Origin: Chitinophaga hostae
Lineage (GTDB): Bacteria > Bacteroidota > Bacteroidia > Chitinophagales > Chitinophagaceae
DNA: 64,000 nt
Reading direction: 5' to 3'
NCBI RefSeq assembly: GCF_018224885.1
Contig: NZ_JAGTXB010000007.1
Coordinates: forward strand, 62,001-126,000
The position numbers and the translations under genes are program-made. Shown one piece after another: positions 1-8,744 of the stretch (its first letter is position 1; each line of letters opens with the position of its first letter). Under the pieces are notes generated by a model. That model was not told the origin of the DNA and did no database searches. It saw only the letters and a program-made list of their open reading frames with translations.

Positions 1-290
1 TATGTATAGATGATATGGTTATTTTAGTAAATAATTTAAGTATCCAAAAAGCTGCTAAAGAAAAGAATTAAAAAATGTTCATTGAGTTTAATAATCGGTT
101 ACTAAAAGGTTCATTAGGTTCATTACATTCATTAGGTTCATAAGGTTCATCTCATATTCATATATTCGGGATAACGGCTGGTTGCCGTAAAATATTATTC
201 CATTTTGTAAATGTAACAAGGAATTCAATATAACAATTGAAAAAAAATTTTGGCTGATAAAAGGTAAGGGTATTAATATGCGGCTGGCAG
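1..290. other. non-coding gap downstream of the polysaccharide operon
   Basis: No convincing gene is visible. The stretch is AT-rich and lies downstream of the last gene of the minus-strand polysaccharide operon. It holds a nine-base tandem repeat at 107-151 and one copy of the octamer ATATGGTT at 13-20, which recurs in other gaps of this locus. I see no strong hairpin that would end the operon, so its transcription may continue beyond the window. Confidence 0.5.
107..151. repeat. five tandem copies of a 9-bp unit
   Basis: Five consecutive nonamers run AGGTTCATT, AGGTTCATT, ACATTCATT, AGGTTCATA, AGGTTCATC. They sit in non-coding DNA 140 bp past the last operon gene. The array could be a variable-number repeat; no function is evident. 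Confidence 0.75.
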
Positions 291-839
291 TTAGGCTACC
301 AGCGTAAGCGGAGGCACAACGGTGCCTTGTTTTACAACAGCGTTTCTTTGGATAATGGCTCCCGGCCCTATCACCACACCTTTTTCAATAATAGCTCCGC
401 CACCGATATAAGCATTGGGGGAGATATGAACAAAATCACCAATCACCGCATCATGATCAATCACGGCGCCTGCGTTAATGATCACATGATTCCCGATGCG
501 GCTGTTAGCCTGCACCACGGCGTTTGCCAGCACTACGGTTCCATTTCCTATTATGGCGTCAGCAGCCACATAGGCTGTGGTATGCGACAATACGGTAAAG
601 GAATGTGTTACCTTCCCGGCAATCATCTCCCGTACACTATTATTTCCAATACCCAATATCAACGGCAATTCCGGAAAAAGCAACGGATCGTAAGAACGGA
701 TCACCCTGTTATTTCGCTGGCCATGATGCAGCGTGTCATCGGAAAACATTACTGGAATATCTGCACCGGCCAATGCACCAAGATCTGCCAGCACATTGGC
801 ATGCCCTCCGGCGCCGTAAATAAGAAATGACATGGACAT
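291..839 (-). CDS. PglD/NeuD-type sugar O/N-acetyltransferase
   Basis: This 182-aa protein has the two-part layout of the PglD/NeuD family. An N-terminal nucleotide-binding-like segment carries the GAGGHA motif (residues 9-14), and a left-handed beta-helix of hexapeptide repeats spans about residues 90-175. His129 in IDHDAVIGDF matches the catalytic base position of PglD. Family members transfer acetyl from acetyl-CoA to an amino or hydroxyl group of a nucleotide sugar in the cytoplasm. The protein is somewhat shorter than typical members (about 200-215 aa), losing the last helix turns. Its start meets the stop of the upstream initiating transferase, so the two are translationally coupled at the end of the operon. 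The substrate is inferred only, perhaps an aminosugar made by the locus. Confidence 0.8.
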   Translation of the reverse strand: MSMSFLIYGAGGHANVLADLGALAGADIPVMFSDDTLHHGQRNNRVIRSYDPLLFPELPLILGIGNNSVREMIAGKVTHSFTVLSHTTAYVAADAIIGNGTVVLANAVVQANSRIGNHVIINAGAVIDHDAVIGDFVHISPNAYIGGGAIIEKGVVIGPGAIIQRNAVVKQGTVVPPLTLVA

Positions 840-1789
840 TATGCGGCTATTTTATGCATTAACTGCGGTTTAAAAATTACGTATATCAGTATCAGTGGTA
901 CACATACCAGCCCGATATTTAACGGCAAACTGTGCTGGTTACCCACCACAAATACATCGATAACTCCCTGTACAAAGGCATATAAAGAGGCTACCATCAA
1001 ATGTGGCACCTTTCTCTCATTGGCCATTATCTGGTAAAAATGCAAACGATGCGCTTTAAAAATATTTTGTTTCAACGATAACCGATGGAGGATGGTCAGT
1101 ACGGCATCCACCCCATACACCGACAATAACAGCAGGTACTTCCATTCACCTGTAAACAAAATAAGTTTCAGCAATAAAGTAACGATCCAGAAAGCGATGG
1201 TAACGCTTCCCACATCCCCGGCAAAACAGGCCGCCTTTTTACGGAAATTATAAAACAGGAAAACAACGCAGGCCAGCACCGGCAGCCAGATCATGTCTTC
1301 ATTGATAAAAGGGACTCGTTCCATATTTACGTACTGCAGTGCACATAAGGTAACAAGGCTGTATAAACCGGTGATGCCATTGATCCCATCCATAAAGTTG
1401 TAGGCGTTAATAATACCTATCACCAATATGTAAAAGGCGGCAATGACATAAACAGGCAGGGTGGTAAAAACGGCCAGGTAATAAAACATCAGCGATACAG
1501 CGGCTATATGAAACAGCAACCTCACTTTATTGGGCAGCGAATAAATATCATCGAGGAAACTGATGGTACCGATAATAATAACGCCTATCGCAGGAATACC
1601 AAATGCCTGGAAATCCAGGCACAAAGCAACCAAAGCGGCTATTACAAATACGATACCGCCTCCCCTGATGGTAATACTGGTATGAGAGCTCCGCTCATTG
1701 GGTTTATCAATGATATTATAATGAGCGGCCAGTTTAAAATAAATGTTGATCAGCAAAAAAAATGCTGCTGTCAATGCCAGGTACATCAT
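839..1789 (-). CDS. WecA/WbpL-type undecaprenyl-phosphate sugar-1-phosphate transferase
   Basis: This integral membrane protein of 316 aa has about ten hydrophobic segments and the MraY/WecA family signatures: FLDDIYSLP (about residue 78), NAYNFMDGING (about 128-138), a GDVGSV motif and HRLHFYQ in the late cytoplasmic loop. Such enzymes move a HexNAc-1-phosphate from a UDP-sugar onto undecaprenyl phosphate and so start repeat-unit assembly at the inner membrane. It overlaps the upstream reductase gene by 4 bp. A WbpL-like enzyme beside a nucleotide-sugar 4-reductase is a known pairing for initiation with a 6-deoxy-HexNAc such as FucNAc or QuiNAc. That sugar identity is inferred from context. 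Confidence 0.88.
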   Translation of the reverse strand: MMYLALTAAFFLLINIYFKLAAHYNIIDKPNERSSHTSITIRGGGIVFVIAALVALCLDFQAFGIPAIGVIIIGTISFLDDIYSLPNKVRLLFHIAAVSLMFYYLAVFTTLPVYVIAAFYILVIGIINAYNFMDGINGITGLYSLVTLCALQYVNMERVPFINEDMIWLPVLACVVFLFYNFRKKAACFAGDVGSVTIAFWIVTLLLKLILFTGEWKYLLLLSVYGVDAVLTILHRLSLKQNIFKAHRLHFYQIMANERKVPHLMVASLYAFVQGVIDVFVVGNQHSLPLNIGLVCVPLILIYVIFKPQLMHKIAA

Positions 1790-2706
1790 ACTATAAATCG
1801 TATTTTCTCGGTAACAACCGATGGCTTCCAGTTAAGTGTTTCCTTTGCTTTAACGTCACTGAACGTTAATGTTGTCGTTATTTTTTTGAGTTTACTGCTG
1901 TTCACCGGGAATTTATCACCCAGCAAATCGCCTGTGAGGGCCAGCAGTTTAGCCACAGCAAAAGGGATCCGGAAGGGATCCTTTTTGCCCATTCCCCGGG
2001 CAATATAATGTTCCAGCTCCCGGAAACTGGGATGATTGCCATCCGTTAAATTATAGGTTCCCCCGGTTTCTGCGGCTGCGGGTATTATACCTGCAATATC
2101 CTTTGCCCACACGATACTTTTCTTCGCATTACCGTTGCCGATGCCTAAATATTTCCCGCTTTTAATACCTTTGATCATTGCCCGGAGATTTCCCGGCGGA
2201 TTGTTACCGGCGATCAGCGGCAAACGCAGGATACTCAGTTTAACGTTATGTTTCCGGCACCAATCTTCCAGGTATTGTTCCGCCATGATCTTACTCCTGG
2301 CATATGGCGTGTCGCCCGCCAGCGGGTGATCTTCGGCGATCAGTACTCCCTCCTCTTTTCCATATACAGCTACCGTACTTATAAAAACGAATGCCTCCGG
2401 AAGTGCTGCCGCTTTTTCCAGCGACTGGCAAAGATTCACCGTACCCTGAAAATTTACTTTAAAGAACTCTTCTTTTTCTGCTGCATTGCCGGGAATGCTA
2501 TGCGCTTTACCCGCGCAATGAATCACATACTTTACGGCCGGCAGGTTGATGATGATCCCGCTGCCCAGGTCCGCTGCTATATGCCGCCCTCCCAAAACAG
2601 GTGATTGCCTTCCCAGCGTCACAAAATGGTACCTGCCATCGAGGATGTCCATAATTTCTCCACCCAGGAAGCCAGAGGCGCCGGTTAACAAAATATCAAT
2701 TTTCAC
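1786..2706 (-). CDS. NAD-dependent sugar epimerase/4-reductase (WbpV/WbpK-like)
   Basis: This 306-aa short-chain dehydrogenase of the extended type has the nucleotide-binding motif GASGFLGG at residues 9-16, the catalytic serine region FISTVAVYG, and YARSK as the YxxxK pair. Together with the membrane 4,6-dehydratase at 23198-25135 it could reduce UDP-4-keto-6-deoxy-GlcNAc to UDP-QuiNAc or UDP-FucNAc, the usual substrate of a WbpL-like transferase encoded next door. It overlaps both neighbours by a few bases. A UDP-glucose 4-epimerase role cannot be excluded from sequence alone. Confidence 0.8.
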   Translation of the reverse strand: MKIDILLTGASGFLGGEIMDILDGRYHFVTLGRQSPVLGGRHIAADLGSGIIINLPAVKYVIHCAGKAHSIPGNAAEKEEFFKVNFQGTVNLCQSLEKAAALPEAFVFISTVAVYGKEEGVLIAEDHPLAGDTPYARSKIMAEQYLEDWCRKHNVKLSILRLPLIAGNNPPGNLRAMIKGIKSGKYLGIGNGNAKKSIVWAKDIAGIIPAAAETGGTYNLTDGNHPSFRELEHYIARGMGKKDPFRIPFAVAKLLALTGDLLGDKFPVNSSKLKKITTTLTFSDVKAKETLNWKPSVVTEKIRFIV

Positions 2707-3919
2707 TTGTTGTCATTTTTAAATACTTGTCGAGGATGATCTCCCTGGTATATTTTGTAACGGCCAATGATCTCGCCTTCTCTCCTTTATCCTTGAGATA
2801 CAGCACATCTTCCGGAGACAGGTTATTAAAAAACTCCAGCAGGCTGCGGGTATCTTTCAGATCATAACACCAGCCAACATCATGCTCATCGATCATCCGG
2901 GCAATTTCACTTTCCCGGTCACCGATAAAGAGAATAGGTTTTCCTGCTGCCAGGATATTATAGGATTTTGAAGGCACGCCTAAACCTGCCATCCCTTCCT
3001 GCAGCGAAACAATACCTACATCTCCGGCATTTAAAAATTCCCGTTGCTGATTACGGGAAAAGGAATCCAGCATAGATACATTTCTCAGGTGATGCACGGC
3101 TACAAAATCCTTCATTTCCTGTTTCACAGCTCCTTCCCCGATAAACATAAAATGCACCAGCGGATTCCGGATCTGTTTTATAACATTGCACAGCTCCATC
3201 AGTCCCTGTACACGTCCCAGGTTACCGGCAAACTGGAAAACAATTTTATCCGTTACTCCCAGTTGTTGTACAATCCTGTTTTCATTTTTACCCATAGGGA
3301 AGATACCGGTGGTATCCGCCCAGTTTTCCACCACGTATATGGCAGGTTTCTTCCGGTAACTGCTTAACTTTTTCTCAAAAACCTCCTTCATATCCCTTCC
3401 CAGCACAAACAGCACCGACATTTTGCTATAAGCCTTGTTGAAAATCCATTTTAAAATTTTGTAGCCTAAGCTGCCGGAGCTCATGAGTCTTGCTGCTACC
3501 AGGTTCTCCGGGAACACATCATGTACGATCGTAAAACATTTCAGCCCCTTTAAGCGGCTGATCAGTGATACCAGCAACACAATGGGAGCAGGATTGGTTA
3601 CAATCAGCACCCGGTCGCCCTTCCGGGATTTTGCCAGCAGTTTAAAAGACAGCTGAACGCTTAGCAACAGCATTCGGAGCGAGCGTTGCAGCAGCTTGTC
3701 CTTATTTAACGGCAATGCCTTCACCCGATGGATCGTTACGCTTTCATTGGCGAAAGCAGCATTGGATACTATGTTTGACTTCTGATAGGAAGAAGGTCCG
3801 CATATGACATGTACGTCAGCATTCTGTGCGATGTGCGCGCTGACTTCCGTCATGATGTAAGCGGTTGACGTTTCTTCCGGAAAGAATAATTCCGTTACAA
3901 TCCACAATTTGTTCTCCAT
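2696..3919 (-). CDS. GT4-family glycosyltransferase (WbuB-like)
   Basis: This 407-aa GT-B-fold transferase begins with ELFFPEETSTAYIM, typical of the WbuB/WcaI subgroup that adds L-FucNAc-type residues. A central hydrophobic stretch (VLLVSLISRLKGLKCF) suggests membrane association, and a C-terminal donor-binding region contains GMAGLGVPSKSYNILAAGKP. It lies between the UDP-L-FucNAc pathway genes and the initiating transferase, so it probably adds L-FucNAc as the second sugar. That acceptor and donor assignment is inference from family and context. Its end overlaps the start of the downstream reductase. Confidence 0.82.
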   Translation of the reverse strand: MENKLWIVTELFFPEETSTAYIMTEVSAHIAQNADVHVICGPSSYQKSNIVSNAAFANESVTIHRVKALPLNKDKLLQRSLRMLLLSVQLSFKLLAKSRKGDRVLIVTNPAPIVLLVSLISRLKGLKCFTIVHDVFPENLVAARLMSSGSLGYKILKWIFNKAYSKMSVLFVLGRDMKEVFEKKLSSYRKKPAIYVVENWADTTGIFPMGKNENRIVQQLGVTDKIVFQFAGNLGRVQGLMELCNVIKQIRNPLVHFMFIGEGAVKQEMKDFVAVHHLRNVSMLDSFSRNQQREFLNAGDVGIVSLQEGMAGLGVPSKSYNILAAGKPILFIGDRESEIARMIDEHDVGWCYDLKDTRSLLEFFNNLSPEDVLYLKDKGEKARSLAVTKYTREIILDKYLKMTTSEN

Positions 3920-3921
3920 AA

Positions 3922-5070
3922 TTATTCATAGTTTTTCCAAACTGTTCTTTTTACGTAATCAGTATAGGAAATAATAATCCTTACCACTTTATCTGCTACA
4001 TTGGGCATACTGTAATCGGCTACCTCCCTGAAGTTGCGGGTATCTTTCTGCTGGTATTGCAACTGAGTTAATCCCTGTAATATTCTTTCCGGGTTCAGGC
4101 CCACCATCATTACCGATGCTTCCTCCATGGCTTCCGGGCGCTCATGCGCCTCCCTGATATTCAGTGCCGGGAAATTAAGTATGGATGACTCCTCTGAAAT
4201 GGTACCGCTATCGGATAATACTGCTTTCGCCTGCATCTGCAATGCGATATAATCGCTCAACCCATAGGGCTTCATCAGCTTTACCAGCGGATCAAACGTC
4301 ACACCTTTAGCCTCAATCATTTTACGCGTACGGGGATGTGCACTCACAATCACCGGGAGCCCGTATACCGCAGCGATCTGGTTCAGTGATTTTACCAGGT
4401 TATCGAAATTTCTTTCGGAGTTTATATTTTCTTCGCGGTGCGCTGATACCACGAAATATTGCTGCGGTTTCAGTTGCAGCTCTTCTAACACTGCCGATTG
4501 CTTCACTTTTGGCAGGTAGTGATGCAGCACCTCATACATAGGGCTGCCTGTTTTTATAATCCTGTCCGCCGGCAATCCTTCGCGTAACAGGTATTCCCTT
4601 GCGATATCTGAATAGGTCAGGTTAATATCAGCGGTATGGTCAACTATTTTCCGGTTGGTTTCTTCGGGCACCCGTTGGTCAAAACAACGGTTCCCTGCTT
4701 CCATATGGAAGATGGGGATCTTTCTTTTTTTGGCCGGTATCGCACACAAACAGCTATTGGTGTCGCCCAGTACCAGGAAAGCATCCGGTTGTATGGCTTC
4801 CAGCAGCGGATCAATCTTTATCAGGATCTGACCGATGGTTTCTGTGGCCGTTTTGCCGGCAGCCTCCAGGAAATGATCCGGTTTGCGTAAACCCAGGTCT
4901 TCAAAAAAGATCTGGTTCAGCTCATAATCGTAATTTTGCCCGGTATGCACCAGTACATGCTCTATCGCTTCCGACTCATCCAGTTTAGCCAGTACCCTTG
5001 ATAATCTTATGATTTCCGGTCTTGTGCCCACTACTGTCAGCACCTTTAATTTCTTTACAGCTGTACTCAT
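3922..5070 (-). CDS. UDP-N-acetylglucosamine 2-epimerase, CapG/FnlC/WbjD type
   Basis: This 382-aa non-hydrolysing 2-epimerase has the GTRPEIIRL start motif, GDTNSCL and SAHREENIN. The sequence HMEAGNRCFDQRVPEE is characteristic of the CapG/FnlC/WbjD subgroup, in contrast to the HVEAGLRTFN form of housekeeping WecB. In the established pathway CapG performs the last 2-epimerisation that yields UDP-N-acetyl-L-fucosamine. The gene lies directly downstream of the CapE, cupin and CapF genes, which supports that role. It is one of three 2-epimerase genes in the locus. Confidence 0.88.
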   Translation of the reverse strand: MSTAVKKLKVLTVVGTRPEIIRLSRVLAKLDESEAIEHVLVHTGQNYDYELNQIFFEDLGLRKPDHFLEAAGKTATETIGQILIKIDPLLEAIQPDAFLVLGDTNSCLCAIPAKKRKIPIFHMEAGNRCFDQRVPEETNRKIVDHTADINLTYSDIAREYLLREGLPADRIIKTGSPMYEVLHHYLPKVKQSAVLEELQLKPQQYFVVSAHREENINSERNFDNLVKSLNQIAAVYGLPVIVSAHPRTRKMIEAKGVTFDPLVKLMKPYGLSDYIALQMQAKAVLSDSGTISEESSILNFPALNIREAHERPEAMEEASVMMVGLNPERILQGLTQLQYQQKDTRNFREVADYSMPNVADKVVRIIISYTDYVKRTVWKNYE

Positions 5071-5094
5071 GATTAGTATTGTTAAAAAAGCTTC

Positions 5095-6213
5095 TTAAAC
5101 AGTTTCAAAGTAGGTGTCGGGGTCCTGCGGATCGAAAAATTCATTAATCCAGAATACGGTGTATAATTCCTCTTCTCCTATATTTTTGATATTGTGGGTG
5201 TACCAAACCGGCATATCCACATAAGACGGTTCATTACCATCCAGTTCAAAATTTAATACCTCAGATGTATTATATTTTCTTAATTGGATCAGGGCTTTAC
5301 CTTTAATTACCAGGAACCTTTCGATTTTTCTCGTATGAAAGTGATTTCCGCGGGTAATACCGGCATGGGTAGTAGAAAAAGATACCTGCCCGCCTACCTG
5401 CAATTTAACCATCTCTACAAATACGCCCCTGTTATCTGCATGTTGTTTCAGTTTAAAAGGGAAATAGCTTTTATGATCGATATAACTCCTGAAAGTATTA
5501 AACAGGTGAATGCTGAACTTATCCGGCAGTGCAGGAATGATCCCCTGCTCCAGGTAAAGTTCTTTGAAGGCAGTTAGTTTCGACAGGATCTCCGAAACAT
5601 ACAATTCCGCGGTAGGCGTAATGGGGAAGTCCTGCTGATTGTTACCGGTCCGGATAGCGTCGATCACCAGGGTGGCCAGTTCATCTACATGGATCAGCTT
5701 CAGAAAGCCATCCTGGTCAATTTTAGGCGTTTGACCATTACAGAGTTGATGGCAGAAAGTAGCCACTACCGAATTGTAGAATGGTTTACCGAAAGGTCCG
5801 AACACATTCGGGATGACCATACCGGTAAAATTCGCGCCGTGGTCTGCCGCCCATTTCAGCAGCAATTCGCGGCCACCTTTCTTGGATTTACCATAAAGAT
5901 TATCCCGCTCCTCCTGTGTAGAAGAAGAGAAGATAACATGCGGATGATTCCCTGCTTTGGACAGCGCATTTACCAGTTGTTGTACCAGCCCAAGATTGGT
6001 ATCATGGATGAGCTGCGGATCGGGATCACGGTTCATAGCCGCAAGATGTACAATTACATCGCATTGTTTCACCCAGTCCGTTAACTGCGCTTCCGAGTCA
6101 AAATAAGACCTGCTGAAAGGGATCAGGGTAAACTCCTCGCTCAGCAAACTTATGCTGTTAAACAGGTAAGATCCTACAAAGCCGTTCTGGCCGGTAATTC
6201 CAATTTTTTTCAT
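5095..6213 (-). CDS. CapF/FnlB/WbjC-type bifunctional reductase with cupin domain
   Basis: This 372-aa protein has an N-terminal Rossmann domain (GITGQNGFVGSYL; YGKSK as the catalytic YxxxK) and a C-terminal cupin from about residue 255 with FHTRKIERFLVIKGKALIQLR, the zinc-binding half. This fusion is diagnostic of CapF, which epimerises at C3 and reduces at C4 the product of CapE to give UDP-6-deoxy-L-talNAc. It sits one base from the small cupin gene upstream and 24 bp from the CapG-like gene downstream, giving the complete UDP-L-FucNAc gene set in order. Confidence 0.9.
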   Translation of the reverse strand: MKKIGITGQNGFVGSYLFNSISLLSEEFTLIPFSRSYFDSEAQLTDWVKQCDVIVHLAAMNRDPDPQLIHDTNLGLVQQLVNALSKAGNHPHVIFSSSTQEERDNLYGKSKKGGRELLLKWAADHGANFTGMVIPNVFGPFGKPFYNSVVATFCHQLCNGQTPKIDQDGFLKLIHVDELATLVIDAIRTGNNQQDFPITPTAELYVSEILSKLTAFKELYLEQGIIPALPDKFSIHLFNTFRSYIDHKSYFPFKLKQHADNRGVFVEMVKLQVGGQVSFSTTHAGITRGNHFHTRKIERFLVIKGKALIQLRKYNTSEVLNFELDGNEPSYVDMPVWYTHNIKNIGEEELYTVFWINEFFDPQDPDTYFETV

Positions 6214-6214
6214 T

Positions 6215-6649
6215 TTATATTTTGTTCCAGTCTAACCATAATCCAGCATCAAAAGACCAGCGGTCTTCTCCTGATTGCTGCAAATCCAGGTCTGAGTATA
6301 CCATTAAAACAGACCCCGGCTCCAATGCTTTGATGCCATTGGCATATCCCGGAGGGATACTCAGCACAGCCGGCTCCTCTTCCTTCAATATAACATATTC
6401 CGCCTTCAGATCCGCCCTGGGCTGATCCCAGTTGTCGATGGCTACCCACGCGAGTGCAAACTTTCCTTTGGGCACATAGAAGTATTTCTGTTCTACTTTG
6501 TGTCCCTGCCAGGCGCGTACCACACTCACATCCGGATGCACGATCTGGTAGAAGCGTTTCACACCGGGGAATGTAAACTCGTTGACAAACCCCAGTGTTC
6601 CTCTTGTATCTGTAAAAGAGCCGCCTTTTATTAGTTTTACTGACTCCAT
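6215..6649 (-). CDS. small RmlC-like cupin associated with UDP-FucNAc synthesis
   Basis: This 144-aa single-domain cupin has RmlC-like sequence: GSFTDTRGTLGFVNEF at the start, then VSVVRAWQGHKVEQKYFYVPKG and SIPPGYANGIKAL. It resembles dTDP-4-dehydrorhamnose 3,5-epimerase and WxcM-like sugar isomerases but is shorter than RmlC. It is coupled to the CapE-type gene upstream and lies 1 bp from the CapF-type gene, so it most likely assists or replaces an epimerisation step on the 4-keto intermediate. I do not know its exact reaction. Confidence 0.72.
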   Translation of the reverse strand: MESVKLIKGGSFTDTRGTLGFVNEFTFPGVKRFYQIVHPDVSVVRAWQGHKVEQKYFYVPKGKFALAWVAIDNWDQPRADLKAEYVILKEEEPAVLSIPPGYANGIKALEPGSVLMVYSDLDLQQSGEDRWSFDAGLWLDWNKI

Positions 6650-7653
6650 TAATTCTTCAGTTGCTCTTGAACATAGTCCAGCTTGAGTAATAACGTTTCC
6701 AGTTCCTGGTCGCTCAGGCGGTAGGTATTATGAGAATGATAGTCCTGTGCTTCTGCTATTTTACTGTCTCCTTCGGAGAAATATTTCGCGTAGTTCAGAT
6801 CCCTGTCGTCCGCCGCAATACGGTAGTAATCGCCCAGATCTTCTGCCTTACCAAACTCTTCGCGCGTGAGCAGTGTTTCATAGAGTTTCTCTCCGTGGCG
6901 GGTGCCTATTATTTTAATTTCGTTCTTCGCGTTGAAGATCTTGCAGAGCGTTTCGGCCACCTGCCTGATAGTAGCAGCGGGCGCCTTTTGTACAAAGATA
7001 TCACCCGGATTGGCATTTTCATATGCAAATAACACCAGTTCTACCGCGTTATCAAGCGACATCATAAAGCGGGTCATTTCCGGATCGGTGATAGTGAGCG
7101 GTTTACCTGCCTTGATCTGGGAAATGAACAGCGGAATAACGGAGCCTCTGCTCGCCATTACGTTACCATAGCGGGTGCAGGTGATCAGCGGATCGGTGCG
7201 TAAACGGGCTTTCGAAATCGCCACTTTTTCCATCATTGCTTTTGAAATACCCATGGCATTGATCGGATATACGGCCTTATCGGTGCCGAGGCAAATGATT
7301 TTATTTACTTTGTTTTTGATGGCGGCTTCCAATACATTTTCTGTTCCCTGCACATTGGTTCTTACGGCCTCCATAGGATAAAATTCGCAGGAAGGCACCT
7401 GTTTCAGCGCAGCGGCATGAAATACATAGTCTACACCTTCCATAGCGCTGTCGATACTGCGGAAATCACGTACATCCCCCATATAGAACTTTACTTTTTC
7501 GCTGCGGAGCAGGTTGCGCATATCATCCTGCTTTTTTTCATCGCGGCTGAAGATGCGGATTTCCCTGATATCGGTATGTAAAAAACGATTCAGTACTGCG
7601 TTACCAAAAGATCCGGTACCACCGGTTATCAATAAAGATTTACCTTCAAACAT
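6649..7653 (-). CDS. capE: UDP-N-acetylglucosamine 4,6-dehydratase (5-epimerising), CapE/FnlA/WbjB
   Basis: This 334-aa soluble dehydratase has TGGTGSFGNAVL near the N terminus, SRDEKKQDDMRN, and the active-site run TDKAVYPINAMGISKAMMEK, where the usual YxxxK tyrosine is replaced by methionine as in CapE and FlaA1-type enzymes. CapE converts UDP-GlcNAc to UDP-2-acetamido-2,6-dideoxy-beta-L-arabino-4-hexulose, the first step towards UDP-L-FucNAc. It is followed directly by the cupin, CapF-like and CapG-like genes. It differs from the much larger membrane-bound dehydratase at the operon start. Confidence 0.9.
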   Translation of the reverse strand: MFEGKSLLITGGTGSFGNAVLNRFLHTDIREIRIFSRDEKKQDDMRNLLRSEKVKFYMGDVRDFRSIDSAMEGVDYVFHAAALKQVPSCEFYPMEAVRTNVQGTENVLEAAIKNKVNKIICLGTDKAVYPINAMGISKAMMEKVAISKARLRTDPLITCTRYGNVMASRGSVIPLFISQIKAGKPLTITDPEMTRFMMSLDNAVELVLFAYENANPGDIFVQKAPAATIRQVAETLCKIFNAKNEIKIIGTRHGEKLYETLLTREEFGKAEDLGDYYRIAADDRDLNYAKYFSEGDSKIAEAQDYHSHNTYRLSDQELETLLLKLDYVQEQLKN

Positions 7654-7655
7654 AA

Positions 7656-8741
7656 TTATTTCAATTTTAATAAAACGTCAACGATTCTTTCTGCAGTTTT
7701 TCCATCCCATAATGGCGGGATGCCTCCCTTTTTCCAGTTACCCGAAAACAGTTTTTCAAAAGCGGGAGGAATTGCTGCAGGACTTACACCCAGTAATTCA
7801 TTTGTTCCGATCTCGCAGGTCTCCGGTCTTTCTGTATTGGCACGCAATGTCATACATGGTATATGCATTACCGTAGTTTCTTCAGTAATACCACCCGAGT
7901 CCGTAATAACCGCCCTGGCATGTTGCACGAGGTAGTTAAATTCCAGGTATCCGAGCGGCTCAATCATGTGCAGGTTGGGCGCTTCAATACCGATATTGGC
8001 CAGCATTTTTGCCGTGCGCGGGTGCACGGGAAATATCAGCGGAAGTCCTTTTGAGGAGGTGATGATACCATCCATCAGGAGCTTTAGATTCTGTTCCTGG
8101 TCCACGTTTCCGGGGCGGTGCAGCGTCATTACAATGTAGCCGCCCTTTTTCAGACCGAGTGTATCCCAGATCTCCGGTTGTTTGAAATTGGGCTGCTGCG
8201 TGAGCAGGGTATCGATCATGGTGTTCCCTACCAGGAAAAGCCTTTCTTCTGTTACACCGGATTTCCGGAGATTTTCATTGGCGGTTTCCGTGGTGGTGAA
8301 AAAATAATCAGTGATGGCGTCTGTGAGCAAACGGTTTATTTCTTCGGGCATGGTCCAGTCTCCGCTGCGGATACCGGCTTCCACGTGTGCCACCTTAATA
8401 TTGTTCAGTTTTTTTGCTGCCAGGGCGCAGGCGATGGAAGAGGTAACGTCGCCTACCACCAGTACCAGGTCGGGGCGGTTATCCATCAGTACTTTTTCAT
8501 ATCGTACCATGATCGCCGCCGTTTGTTCGGCTTGTGTGCCCCCCCCGGCTTCCAGGTTGATATCCGGTTCAGGAATGCCCAGCTGTTCAAAAAAGTCGGC
8601 GCTCATTTTTTTATCGTAGTGCTGACCAGTGTGGATCAGCCGGTAGCGAATCCCTTCTTCCTTTCTTTTCTTTATAGCATCGATGATGGGCGCTATCTTC
8701 ATAAAGTTTGGTCTGGCCCCGGCTATAATATCTATCAACAT
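7656..8741 (-). CDS. UDP-N-acetylglucosamine 2-epimerase (WecB-related, second copy)
   Basis: This 361-aa non-hydrolysing epimerase has GARPNFMKIAPII at the start, VVGDVTSS, the VEAGIRSGDWTMPEEINR motif, TLHRPGNVD and ITDSGGITEE. The family converts UDP-GlcNAc to UDP-ManNAc in the cytoplasm. Its active-site region differs from both other 2-epimerases of this locus, so it is a diverged paralogue and not a recent duplicate. It lies 2 bp from the CapE-type gene. It may act on a modified UDP-HexNAc, but that is speculation. Confidence 0.85.
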   Translation of the reverse strand: MLIDIIAGARPNFMKIAPIIDAIKKRKEEGIRYRLIHTGQHYDKKMSADFFEQLGIPEPDINLEAGGGTQAEQTAAIMVRYEKVLMDNRPDLVLVVGDVTSSIACALAAKKLNNIKVAHVEAGIRSGDWTMPEEINRLLTDAITDYFFTTTETANENLRKSGVTEERLFLVGNTMIDTLLTQQPNFKQPEIWDTLGLKKGGYIVMTLHRPGNVDQEQNLKLLMDGIITSSKGLPLIFPVHPRTAKMLANIGIEAPNLHMIEPLGYLEFNYLVQHARAVITDSGGITEETTVMHIPCMTLRANTERPETCEIGTNELLGVSPAAIPPAFEKLFSGNWKKGGIPPLWDGKTAERIVDVLLKLK

Positions 8742-8744
8742 AAC

